In this document: positions 54,448-64,000 of the stretch, piece by piece
Numbering within the stretch: the first letter of the stretch is position 1
Layout of the letters: every line of letters begins with the position of its first letter
Source: Atriophallophorus winterbourni
Lineage: Eukaryota > Platyhelminthes > Trematoda > Plagiorchiida > Microphallidae
DNA: 64,000 nt
Direction: 5' to 3'
NCBI GenBank assembly: GCA_013407085.1
Contig: JACCGJ010001312.1
Coordinates: forward strand, 186,001-250,000
Made by a program: the position numbers and the translations under genes
The notes under the pieces: model-generated
What the model saw: only the letters and a program-made list of their open reading frames with translations
What the model was told of the DNA's origin: nothing
Database searches by the model: none

Positions 54448-57229
54448 TTAGGGGGAGGATTCAGGAAAAAGCTTACCCCAGATGCGGTCCAAACCCTGCT
54501 TAAAACTTACGATAGAACTGCAGGATATAAGTTCTTCTGGAAGCCGGTTCCAGAAATTTACCACCCTGAGGCTGAAAAAGTTTTTCCTGGAGTCTAGTCT
54601 ACATCGCTCCTTAGCAAGTTTGAGTGAATGACCCCGGGTGCCCAGCTCAGGACTTAAGGCAAAGAAGTCGGTCATGCTAACGCCACTTAACCCCTTCAAG
54701 ATCTTAAAGGTTTCAATTAAGTCACCTCTCAAACGACGGCGCGTAAGTGAGAAAAGACCTAGGGACTTTAGGCGTGCAGCGTAAGGTTTCCCTCGCTGAC
54801 TCTCAATCATGCGAGTTGCAAGACGCTGTACGCTTTCGAGTAGAACGATATCCTTCTTGTAGTAAGGGCACCACGCTTGGACACAATATTCTAAATGCGG
54901 CCTAACTAATGCCTTGTGAAGGGGCAGGAATACCTCGGGTCTTCTGCTGGATAACACGGATCTCAGCCGAAAGAGCACTTTGCGAGCACGTTGAGCTGCA
55001 GCAGCGCATTGGTCCTCCCATTTGAAGTCCGTCCTAACTAGTACTCCTAAATCCTTAACACGCTGTGTGGCGCTCACAGTGAGAGAATTGCCCGACACCT
55101 GAACTGAAATCTTATCAACCAGTGCTGACAAGAGTTGGCTCTTATTAAGGTTAAGTGGGATGTCCCACTGGTGTGACCAGTTTATGACCCGTTCAAGGTC
55201 GTGCATCAAGGTATCTTCGTCCGTTGATCCAATGAATTTCACATCATCCGCAAAAATGAAGCATGGGCACTTCAATGCAGAGGACAAGTCATCGATGAAA
55301 ATCAGGAATAGAAGGGGACCAAGTACCGAACCTTGGAAGTACACCACTGATCACGTCGGTTTCATTCGACAGCGTAGATCCTACCCTAACTCGGAATGTC
55401 CTACCTGTTAGGAAGTCCTTTATCCAAGCAAGTAGACAACCCCGGATGCCATTTGCTGCTAGCTTCATCTCTAGAAGGCGGTGGTTTACGGAATCAAAAG
55501 CCTTGCTGAAGTCTAGGTAGAGGGCTTCGAAAGGCTTCCCTTCATCCATCCTCTTAGTGGCAGTATTGAGAAAACTAAGAAGGTTTGTCAGGCAGGATCT
55601 ACCCTTAAGAAATCCATGCTGAGTTACACTCAGTAGAGAATGCCGACAAAGATGCTGACTGATTTTGTCACGCAGCAGTTTTTCCATTACTTTCGAGACG
55701 ATGCTAGTCAGGCTGACAATTCTATAGATACCAACAGTTGAGCTGCAACCACCCTTGTGTATTGGCACGATTATAGCTTCTTTCCACTCACTAGGAACCA
55801 CTCCCATGTTCAAGCATGAATTGAAGAGCTTGCATACGGGTTCTGTAAGCACTGGGGCAAGATTCTTTAGCATAATCGAGTGGATACCGTCTGGTCCCTC
55901 AGCTTTGTTGACGCGAACATGGATAAGTGCTTCATACACCTCGGATTCCATGAAGGACAACTCATCTAGTGCAGGAGCGCCAGGCAGAAGATCAAACGAG
56001 CTAGACGGAGCAATTAACGAATTATCACGTCTTTGAACGCCACTGAAGAACCTAGAGAAGGCACTCGCCTTAGACAGGTCGGTATCGGCTACTTTTCCGT
56101 CCTCCAGATTTAAATCTCCAATGTTTTCCCTGGTTTTTCCTTCCGATTGAGCGTAGCTATAAAATCTTTTGGGATTGGATTTAGCATCCCTAGCTAAGGA
56201 TAACTCAAACTCCTGTTTGAGCAAACGCTGTATTTTAACACAAGAGTTCCGAGCGGTTTTGTATCGGACCCAAGAACCAGAAGTAAGAGATAGCTTATAT
56301 TGCCGCCATAAACGATCTCGATTACGGGTAGACCGACGAACTCGAGGAGTCCACCAGGGCGGCCTATGATGCTTCTTCACGACTTGCAGCGGAGCGTGCT
56401 TGTCTTGTAACTCCTTAAGATACTTAGAAATTCTATACCAGTTGTCACTTACATTAAAATCGTTAGAGAACTGGAAGAAAGATTTTGAAGTCTGTAGAAA
56501 AAAATCCCAGTCTACAAGCCTAAAATTTCGTCTAAGGCGAGCAGTAGGTTTGTGAAACCGCAGTACCGCTTCGAAGCTTATCATTACGTGATCGCTTTTG
56601 CCGAGCGGTGATAGGTATTTTAAGAATCTAACGGCTTCGGGCTGGGACGACAATACTAGGTCGAGAGTGGATGGAGCACACCCATTACGAAACCTCGTAG
56701 GATCACTCACATGCTGATGCAGCGCATGATCATGGAGCCATTCGAGAAACATTTCGGATTGCTTGGTGACTAATCCTACAGAGACGGCCCAATTTATGTC
56801 CGGGAGGTTGAAATCACCTAAGATGAGTACGCTGGGAGCTAATTGAAACAATCTGTCGAGCGTCTCAATCAGCTGTGTAATCTCCTGCTGGACTGCACTG
56901 GGTGTGACGTAGACACAAGCTATTGCGAGGGCTGACTTGTAGCAAGTCAGGATACTCGTAACAACTTGGACGTTTTCACTGGTTAGGGATATACCCGTTC
57001 CTGTATTGTGCAAGCCATACTCTAGGAGGAGTGCAACGCCACCGCCTCTCCTGTCGCCAGGTCTATCGCATCTAATGACGAGATACTGCTCGCTGATGTT
57101 TGTTGGCACATCGTCAAGCGCGGACAGCCATGTCTCAGAAAGCGCTATAACCCGGGGGTGCAACTCAGCCACACGAAGAGAGAGGTCAGCCCACTTATTC
57201 CTTATGCTGCACACATTAGCGTACAGCAC
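54448..57229 (-). pseudogene. Element E ORF2: endonuclease and reverse transcriptase with one frameshift
   Basis: Endonuclease motifs: YANVCSIRNKWADL, ALSETWLSA, RRGGGVALLLEYG, VLILGDFNLPDINW, STLDLVLSSQP and LGKSDHVMISF (catalytic SDH present). RT motifs: GPDGIHSIMLKNLA, YRIVSLTSIVSKVMEKLL, QHGFLKGRSCLTNLL, LYLDFSKAFDSVNHR. At SGV(L) an extra base shifts the frame at about 55340, inside the VPQGS motif. The next frame continues [49 protein letters not shown] to a normal end (FPESSP). Catalytic FADD is intact. One indel is the only obvious lesion. Confidence 0.92.
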
Positions 57230-57258
57230 TGGGGCGCTGGTTTTGCGTGCTTCTGAAA

Positions 57259-57870
57259 CTAACCCTGATTGGCCCTCGGTCGAAGCACCCGAGGGAGGTG
57301 CACGTTTTTTGGCGTGCTACTTAAAGCAGGAGTATCTGGTTCAACAACCTCTTGCATGGATGTTACGGACCGTTGACTGAAGATTGAGGCCGCCTCTATC
57401 GAAGAGCAACAACTAGAGAAATTTGCTTGGCTCCCATCTTCATTTTCGATAAGCGCGTCAACGTCGTCTAATCCGGACAGCCAGACTCGTAGCGATGAGC
57501 TTTTCGGTAAGATCTTAACGGATTCACTAGCGCTACGGTTTGCATCAGTCTTACGGATAGCAGATGTCCTTAAAGCGAAGTTTCTCCTATGTGGAGCGGA
57601 AGGGTTTTGTCTAATATGAGATGGAGGGTTGTCTGGCTTAACCTGAAGCTTGTCTAGAGTTGTTGTGGCGATGTATTCAGCCCTAGACAATAACGCATCC
57701 CGATCCGCCTGGTACTTGAATTCTACCAGTATTGGCCTAGGGCGGTTATCCATCTTCCATCTCCCTACACGGTGAACTCGCACCGTGGGAGTAGAAGGCT
57801 TTAGACCTACCATCCGGATGAGATCGCTAATACATCTGCGATCAAAATCTCTTCGACTTTGATAAATTAT
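57259..57870 (-). pseudogene. Element E ORF1, C-terminal part
   Basis: The frame opens upstream of the first Met (57813) with DRRCISDLIRMVGLKPSTPT, then VRVHRVGRWKMDNRPRPILV, DRDALLSRAEYI. This is the end of an RRM-like nucleic-acid-binding ORF1, followed by a Ser/Asn-rich tail ending PRVLRPRANQG, 29 bp before ORF2. The N-terminal half is missing because of 5' truncation. Confidence 0.8.
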
Positions 57871-58373
57871 CTATTGTGCAATCTCTGTCAAATCTCGATG
57901 ACGCAGCTAGTTCAAATGCGTGTTTGGAAGTTTGCCACGCTCATCTTCGAATTGCTCGTATGCATCAACTACAAACATCATCAATAAAAATTAAATATTT
58001 TCCATTTTTGAAAGTTTTTATAGAATATATTACTTTCTCGCTTTATTAAATCGTTCACGCGTCAAGGAACGCAACATCTCAAAAGCGGGGCCTTCAAATC
58101 GGCCATGCACAAACGATCAATTTTCTCCACATTATTTTTCGTCATTTTTCTTAATTTGTCATGTTTTCATATCAACAAAGGACGATTTTTAACGCGCACA
58201 GTTTAAAACAATTACGTGATATCGTGTTTTCTAGTGAGACTTCTGATATAAAAAAACTTTGGCTATGCTATTCGGCAAAAACTAGATAATATTTTGAAGC
58301 AAGCATTGAAAAAAAGAGGAAACATCGTGCAGGCTGGCAAGTCGCTCTTCGTCGACGTCATGACTTATCTAGA

Positions 58374-61033
58374 ATGCCTTTACCTTGTATTTTATCATCA
58401 AACGTTCGTTCGCTGTGGTCCAAGTATGGTGAAATTTCTCAACTGCTCACTTCAAAAATTTCAAAGCATACAGGCATTGCCATGTTCCAAGAAACATGGC
58501 TTCACTCGGCAATAGAAAATGAGTTGCTCTACATTGAAGGATTCAACTATTTTCGTCTTGACCGAACCTGTCCCTTGAGGAATCGTGGTGGCGGTGTTAT
58601 CACATATATTCGAAACGACTGGTGCTCATGCTGCAAACAGATTTTTACTTTTGACAAGGTTGAAATATCCTGCCTGGCTGTCGAATGTAAACCCCGATAT
58701 CTTTCTAATTTTCAATCCCTTATTTTGATAGATACTTATGTTATCCCAAATTGTCAATCAATCGTTTTTAATGCATTCATCGATGAACTTCTTATGAAAC
58801 TTGCTCCTTTTCAAAATTCTTTGATTCTCTCAGCTGGCGACCTCAATGACTGCAATGTATCTATGTTTTCCCTATTGTCGCTCAAAAATGTTGTTCATTT
58901 CTCAACTCGAGCTGACGCATTTTTGGACTTTGCCCTAACAAATGCACCGCATCTGTTCCTCGCCCGCAAGTTTGCTCCAATTGGTAATTCTGACCATTGC
59001 ATTATCAAACTTCTCCCAAAAATTTATGGTAGCACTGGACATAGACACCTCACCCGCAGTATTGGCAAAAAGGTGACTTCCAGAGCTTGTCAGCATGACA
59101 ATATTTCAACTCTCAGGGACATGCTTTCTACCACTGATTTCAACATTTTTCATGAAGATGATGTCTCCGTCAAATGTGATGTTGTGACATCTTATCTTAA
59201 CTTTTGCTTTGAAATCTGTTGTCCTAAAGAAACTATCTTTGTGAGTCCTCACCGTTTTTCCTCTGTCCACCTAAAACGCCTAAGGAGATTGAAAGAAAAA
59301 GCCTTCAAAACACATGATCGTAAAACTGTTGCGTTGCTTTCTCAGTCAATCAAGCTTGAAATTCGACGTCTTGAAAAGCTGTACACGAGCACACTTCTTG
59401 GAACGAAAGACAGTCGTCGCCTATGGCGTGCGCTCAAGCAGATTTGTGGAAAGAACAACAGGAAATCCCCTCCTATTTTTGATATTAATTCCTTGAACGA
59501 ATCGTTCGTGCATCAAATTACTGATAATGACTGTGAAGATAACTTCATTTTGCCCCCATCCTCTTTTTCTGATTCACCTTTCACCAACGTATCCGAGGTC
59601 TTTTGTGCACTTTCGGCTGTCTCACGTTTTAAGGCTGCAGGACCTGATAAACTCTCGCCCACTGTACTAAAAGAATGTGCTGAAGTGCTATCCTCCCCCA
59701 TCACATCCATTTTTAATCGTTGCATGGAAAGAGCAATTATGCCTGATTGCTGGAAATCTGTCTGCATTAGCCCGATTCCAAAGAAAGATCCTGGTAAATA
59801 CCGTCCTATCGCGTGCACGTCGCAGTTGCTCAAGGTACTTGAGAAAATTGTTTTACGGCGACTCGTGTCCAGCTGTCAGGTGCATGATGTTCATCAGTTC
59901 GCGTACCGGAAAAATCGTTCAACTGTCGATGCTGTCGCTGTACTCACAGATTTTATCTCACGTTCTCTAGATAGCAAATCTAAAGCAGTACAAACTTGTT
60001 TTTTGGACTACACAAATGCCTTCAACACTGTTCTAAGAAACTCATTACTCCAAAAATTATCTGATCATGGCGTCAATGCAAATATTCTTCATTGGCTGGC
60101 ATCTTATTTTGAGGGTCGTATCCAATACACAGTCGCGAACGGCCAAACCTCCCGTGAAATAGCTATTCCCCTTGGTGTCCTTCAAGGTGCAATATTGTCC
60201 CCATTTCTATTTTCCCTTTATATTTCTGATCTTCCCTCTGACCTATCTGCACTTACCCTCAAATACGCTGATGACGTTGCCATTGCAGTAAATCAAAATC
60301 GCCGGATCGAGCAACATGCCTCATGATCAATGGTAACGAACATTGGTCAATGGTCCTCCACAATTGGTTTATCATTGAATCCCTCTAAATGCAGCGAAAT
60401 CGTATTTTCCAACATTATTGGACAGCGTCGTTTAGCCCTTCACCAAGAAATTCCTCGCGTTTCTCTAACGGCTTGGTGTTCGACAGATGTTGCAGCTTCA
60501 AGTATCTTGGTGTTACAATATCTGAAAATCTTAGCTGGACTGAACATGTTACAAGGGTATTCACTAAAGTGCGCCAACTGTCGTTCTATGCACTACGTCT
60601 CCGTTCTTTCTCCGTTCCACCAAATGTCATCCAACTTTTCGTTTTTTCTTGCATCATTCCTCACCTTCTTTTCGCATCTCCTGTGATTTTTCCCGGCTTC
60701 TTGGAAAAGGATTTTACGATGATCAGAAGATGCATTAAGCTCATCTCAAGACTGAGTTGTGTTTCCGCTGATGACATTCGTGATACTATTGTCAATCGTC
60801 ATTTTCGTGAATGCAGCAGATTAATCGCGAACATTTCTACTGATAGTTTACATCCATTGAACAAAAGCCTTGTTTCTTGCAGATCTCTTCCCTCCACCCG
60901 GAGCCAGTACGTTATTCCCTATTCAAGAACGAATAAATTTAGAAATTCTTTTATCCTATACTTGGCCCGATACATGGTACAGCAATCAAAAGCTGTTACA
61001 GAGTTGAAAGAACGCTTGACAATTTTCAAATGA
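58374..61033 (+). pseudogene. Element F endonuclease and reverse transcriptase
   Basis: 650 codons are open from 58374. The endonuclease motifs are LSSNVRSLWSKYGEI, AMFQETWLHS, NRGGGVITYIRN, LSAGDLNDCN, AFLDFALTN and IGNSDHCIIKL. The RT motifs are GPDKLSPTVLKECA, ISPIPKKDPGKYRPIACTS, YRKNRSTVDAV, CFLDYTNAFNTV, IPLGVLQGAILSPFLFSLY and LKYADDVAIAV (about residue 629). TGA at 60324 interrupts the same frame, which then continues (SSTIGLSLNPSKCSEIVFSN). A frameshift near 60460 leads to the last frame (CCSFKYLGVTISENLSW to 61033). It thus has two lesions with intact catalytic motifs. Confidence 0.9.
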
Positions 61034-61398
61034 TGCCACGATGCCCCAGTTATTTTTCGAGTTAATTTTTCAAATTCCCCTATCATTTGTCTAGCCCATG
61101 GTAACCTGACACTTTTTTAGTCCAAGTATTACTTTATTGTGTGGCACTTCATATATTTTATTTTATTTGCATTATATAACGAACCTAATTTATTGATGCT
61201 ATGAAGTTGGAGAAACGCTCACCTATTTTTTTTAATTCACGCTGAGATGTCCTGCTTTTTAATTCTTTTTTATTCCCGTCACATTTGTCTAGCACAGGTA
61301 ACCTGACACTTCATTGGCCTATGTATTATTTCATTGTGCGCACGCTATACATATTTTTGTATTGGTATTATGTGGAGAAATTAATCTATTGCTGAAAA

Positions 61399-61412
61399 TT
61401 CGTGAACACGAA
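61399..61412 (+). promoter_or_regulatory. 3'-terminal hairpin of element F
   Basis: TTCGTG-AA-CACGAA forms a perfect 6-bp stem just before TAAAGTC and the (CTT)n tail. Related ends at 10777-10823, 50309-50320 and 63940-63955 keep a hairpin with different bases. It is probably the structure the element's RT recognises. Confidence 0.65.
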
Positions 61413-61439
61413 TAAAGTCATTCATCTTCTTCTTAATAA

Positions 61440-63880
61440 ACAATACAATAGCAGAAACAGTATATGTTTCTATGAACGACATTTTTGGGATGCCAATTGC
61501 AGTAGCAAAATTGGTTGTAAACATTCCCAGAGCAACAAAATGCAGTGACGACAATCCTAGCAGGTACTACTTTAAAGGACATCAATAATTGAGATGCGTT
61601 ATATCATCAATACTCTGTTGTTACTAGGGAAAGAAGTATTGTTAAAGCTTTTATTGTCATAAATGAAACTCAGTCTTTTTAGGAAAACCAAATTTATTTT
61701 GAAACAGTGTGGTTGACCACTGGAATAGGATCCAAAGCATGTTAAGCTTCACAAGGCAATTAGATGTTAACCAGCAAAGCATACTCCCAAGTATTGTCTA
61801 GAAAAAAGCAAACCTCAAATTTACCGTGTTTTTTGTCGAATGTTTACGTTGTTTTCCGATTCCATGCGCGAAGCCGTCCGTTTTTCTCGTTCACTTGCGG
61901 AACCTCTTGACTAACGTTAAGGAAATCGTTATCCAATTGGTGATATAAAAAGTTCCCTGCATGCTAGCAAGGTGAAGCATTCGAGTAAACCCGATGAAAC
62001 GTCTGTCAGATGATTAACCTTGGGATAATTCCGATTGTACGTCTTAGTAATTGTCCTTTCTTCCAGTAGTAAATTGATCTTGAAATACTCGGGCCATTGC
62101 CTTTGAAATTGTTGAGTATAGGCATTCTGTATTTGTCTATAAAAATCGAATCACGAGAAACATCGATATGGGCAATTTATGAAAATGGCTTCAAAATGTG
62201 TAGCTTGGATTCCGGAGATTTATGCTATCAACATTGCCTCACACGCGCAGATTTTTTAGTCCATTTTTTGTACTCGTGTGTTCACCTGTCGGCAACGGTA
62301 TATTTGTAAATTTAAGTAAATTTATTGTAAATTTACACGGAACTTTCAACAACAGAGTTAAAAACATGGCCTCGATGTTGAACTTTTATTCAAATAAAAA
62401 CCACGACAATCGTAATATAGTAGATTCATCATTATTATTCCCGGATAAAGTGTTGTAACTGTTATTAACAAGGCCATTTTTTGGTATAGATTTTTCATTT
62501 ATTTTTGCCGACTTGTTTCATATCCATGGTTTGCCGAGGTAATCTATATGTTTCGATCGAACGCGGTTTCGGTGATTCCATAAGTTTTCATTAACAATTT
62601 TTTAAACATTATTCCTTCTAAGAAAAATGTTTGGCTGTTTCGACAAGGAGGTAACATCTACATGCGCCACATTCGTAGCGAATGTAAGAATAAACAACTT
62701 AGTTTATCAACAATAACACGTATTGCGAAAATGATTCATAACACATACACATATATATTACCCAGGTCACGAAAACATATAGCCAAACATTATCTAGCCC
62801 CTACCTTCAGCAAATTTAAAGCATATCGCACGCAACTTTGTAAACATTGAGTATTTCGTTCGTGTTATTGTTACAAATAATTTAGATATTCAGAGGGCAA
62901 CTGTTGTATAGATAGTGAACGAACTCTCGATTGAATACCCATCAAGATCGATCGTGAGTGCACATGGTGATTTTCGCTCAATGTGTGATATTTACTCACT
63001 TGCTCACTTGGTAATATTCATTATTTCGGTTAATTCACGGGTTCGATTAAGGTTGTGTTCTGTCGAACCCCACGCTGGTCGGTAGTAGCTCATCACGGAT
63101 ATAACAGCAAGGTGATGTTGTTTCTTATCAATCGATCTGTGTCTGGATTTATGATTTACAAATTAAATCTAACAAAAAACAAAAATATTGTTCAGCTCTT
63201 GGAAACAACAAACAAGCTTTTATTGTCAAATTTTTCAGTCTTCTTTGAAAACAAACTGCCTTTCTTCTGCTCTTTTAATCGGTTGAACACGAAACCTGCA
63301 AAAACTCCTTCAGATTTATGCGCTCAAACCTTTCCTATCTCACATTCGCAAGTGCACACGACGGTGCTTTCTACGAAACAATCCTTGTCGTAGAATATGT
63401 TTTTAAGAACACCACTGAAAAAATATCTGTACTCGTTTTGACTTGGTCGACTATCGCCATGTTATACCAACGCCGATACTATTACTGATACAGATAAATT
63501 TTGAAGACGTTAACCCTGCTTTATCGCGGCCTTTTAATCATACGTGCTTAAAATACGTTTTTCCACACGTTTCTTTTTTTCCATCATCAAGTAAATTTTA
63601 TTGTTAAATTTTCTACATGATTCTATGTAGAACATAGATATTCTACGTCCGCGCTATTCGAATGCTAAGCAAGTTTTATATTTTGTAAAATGGAATTTTC
63701 GATGTTCCGGTCAGAGAATTTTCAAATGAATACAGAAATAACAGGAAAAAATAATTTTGCAGACTACAATTTTGTAGATTACCATCACAACGATTGATGT
63801 CGCTAGTAGAATAATTTAAAGCTGTTTGGAATTTGAAAATTTGACTAACAATCAAAAGTTTGCAATAAAACTTTAAATTT
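61440..63880. other. No gene recognised
   Basis: About 2.4 kb of AT-rich DNA. Frames at 62097-62309, 62662-62850 and 63055-63393 (112 codons) show no domain or splice context I can support. Confidence 0.4.
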
Positions 63881-63889
63881 TGTTTCCCC

Positions 63890-63976
63890 TTTGTTTATTG
63901 TATTCTGAAAATTTGTGGCTAAATTAATAATTGTTGAAAATTTGTTCAAACAAATAAAGATATTTTTCTTCTTCTG
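63890..63976 (+). mobile_element. LINE 3'-end fragment, related family
   Basis: GTTGAAAATTTGTTCAAACA, then AATAAAGATATTTTTCTTCTTCT. It has the same layout as the element F tail: GAAAA, hairpin, AATAAAG, (TTC)n. Only the last ~45 bp are recognisable, so this is a heavily truncated or very old copy of a sister family. Confidence 0.65.
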
Positions 63977-64000
63977 TCGTTCATTTTAAAGGCACATTGG

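Larger units (their letters stand above)
54390..57870 (-). mobile_element. CR1-like element, well preserved (element E)
   Basis: On minus it has the ORF1 C-terminal part, ORF2 with endonuclease and RT, the 3' UTR and a TAAGTAAGTAAA tail (about 54390). The 5' end is truncated inside ORF1 near 57870. ORF2 has one frameshift; otherwise it is open for about 920 codons. GC content is well above the surroundings, as for a fairly recent insertion. It belongs to a different family from elements A-D, which have TGAATT-type tails. Confidence 0.92.
58089..61437 (+). mobile_element. Non-LTR retrotransposon, near full length (element F)
   Basis: It starts GGCCTTCAAATCGGCCATGC, has a ~280-bp leader, one long endonuclease/RT frame, and a 3' UTR with an internal duplication (61084-61147 and 61281-61344). 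It ends with a hairpin (61399-61412), AATAAAG and CTTCTTCTT. The same start and end frame the short element at 50.02-50.35 kb. The clade is in the CR1/Jockey/I range by motif; no ORF1 is visible. Confidence 0.9.

Noticed and set aside
63055..63393. 112-codon ORF as a host gene exon
   Set aside because: No domain, no splice context, and close to a LINE tail; it cannot be told from chance.

Overview
The window looks like nuclear DNA of a trematode flatworm, most likely a blood fluke (Schistosomatidae). This is inferred from the AT-rich background, the mix of Penelope-like, CR1-like and RTE-like retroelements plus Gypsy remnants, the lack of dense gene structure, and a chain of tiny in-phase exons like the schistosome micro-exon genes (MEGs). 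There are no bacterial-type operons, and no rRNA or tRNA gene is visible. Most recognisable coding DNA belongs to retroelements.

Layout. 1-255: 5' UTR of a minus-strand RTE-type element that continues off the left edge. 323-4990: a decayed CR1-like element on + with an inverted repeat in its 5' part. 5.3-6.53 kb: a repeat with an inverted copy at 40.1-41.4 kb. 6.53-7.54 and 13.3-14.3 kb: a 1-kb direct repeat on either side of a nearly complete Penelope-like element (7576-11105) with two direct pLTRs. 11.19-11.58 kb: a Gypsy Gag remnant. 12.1-19.6 kb: locally duplicated, apparently host DNA. It includes two TATA-driven first exons for tiny signal peptides (17.47-17.58 and 18.49-18.60 kb) and a duplicated decayed coding region on the minus strand. 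19.8-20.96 kb: minus-strand CR1-like fragment. 22.5-35.5 kb: an intron-like, LINE-poor stretch with a series of candidate 15-45 bp exons, all multiples of three and all in phase 1, mixed with SINEs and a ~200-230 bp repeat. 41.4-46.96 kb: nested CR1-like remnants. 46.99-47.79 kb: Gypsy integrase and 3' LTR remnant. 47.79-51.46 kb: RTE-like element interrupted by a short non-autonomous element. 52.1-52.37 kb: possible terminal exon with polyadenylation signals. 54.39-57.87 kb: well-preserved CR1-like element on minus. 58.09-61.44 kb: near full-length non-LTR element with a (TTC)n tail.

Main points for follow-up. First, a MEG-like secreted-protein gene whose first exon has been tandemly duplicated; the two copies have lost different splice sites. 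Second, a family of LINE 3' ends that keep a short hairpin through apparently compensatory changes; they occur in a full-length element, a ~326 bp non-autonomous derivative, a 47 bp stub inside the Penelope element, and an isolated tail at the right edge. All splice structures are eye-read predictions and all similarities were judged by reading, not by a computed alignment.
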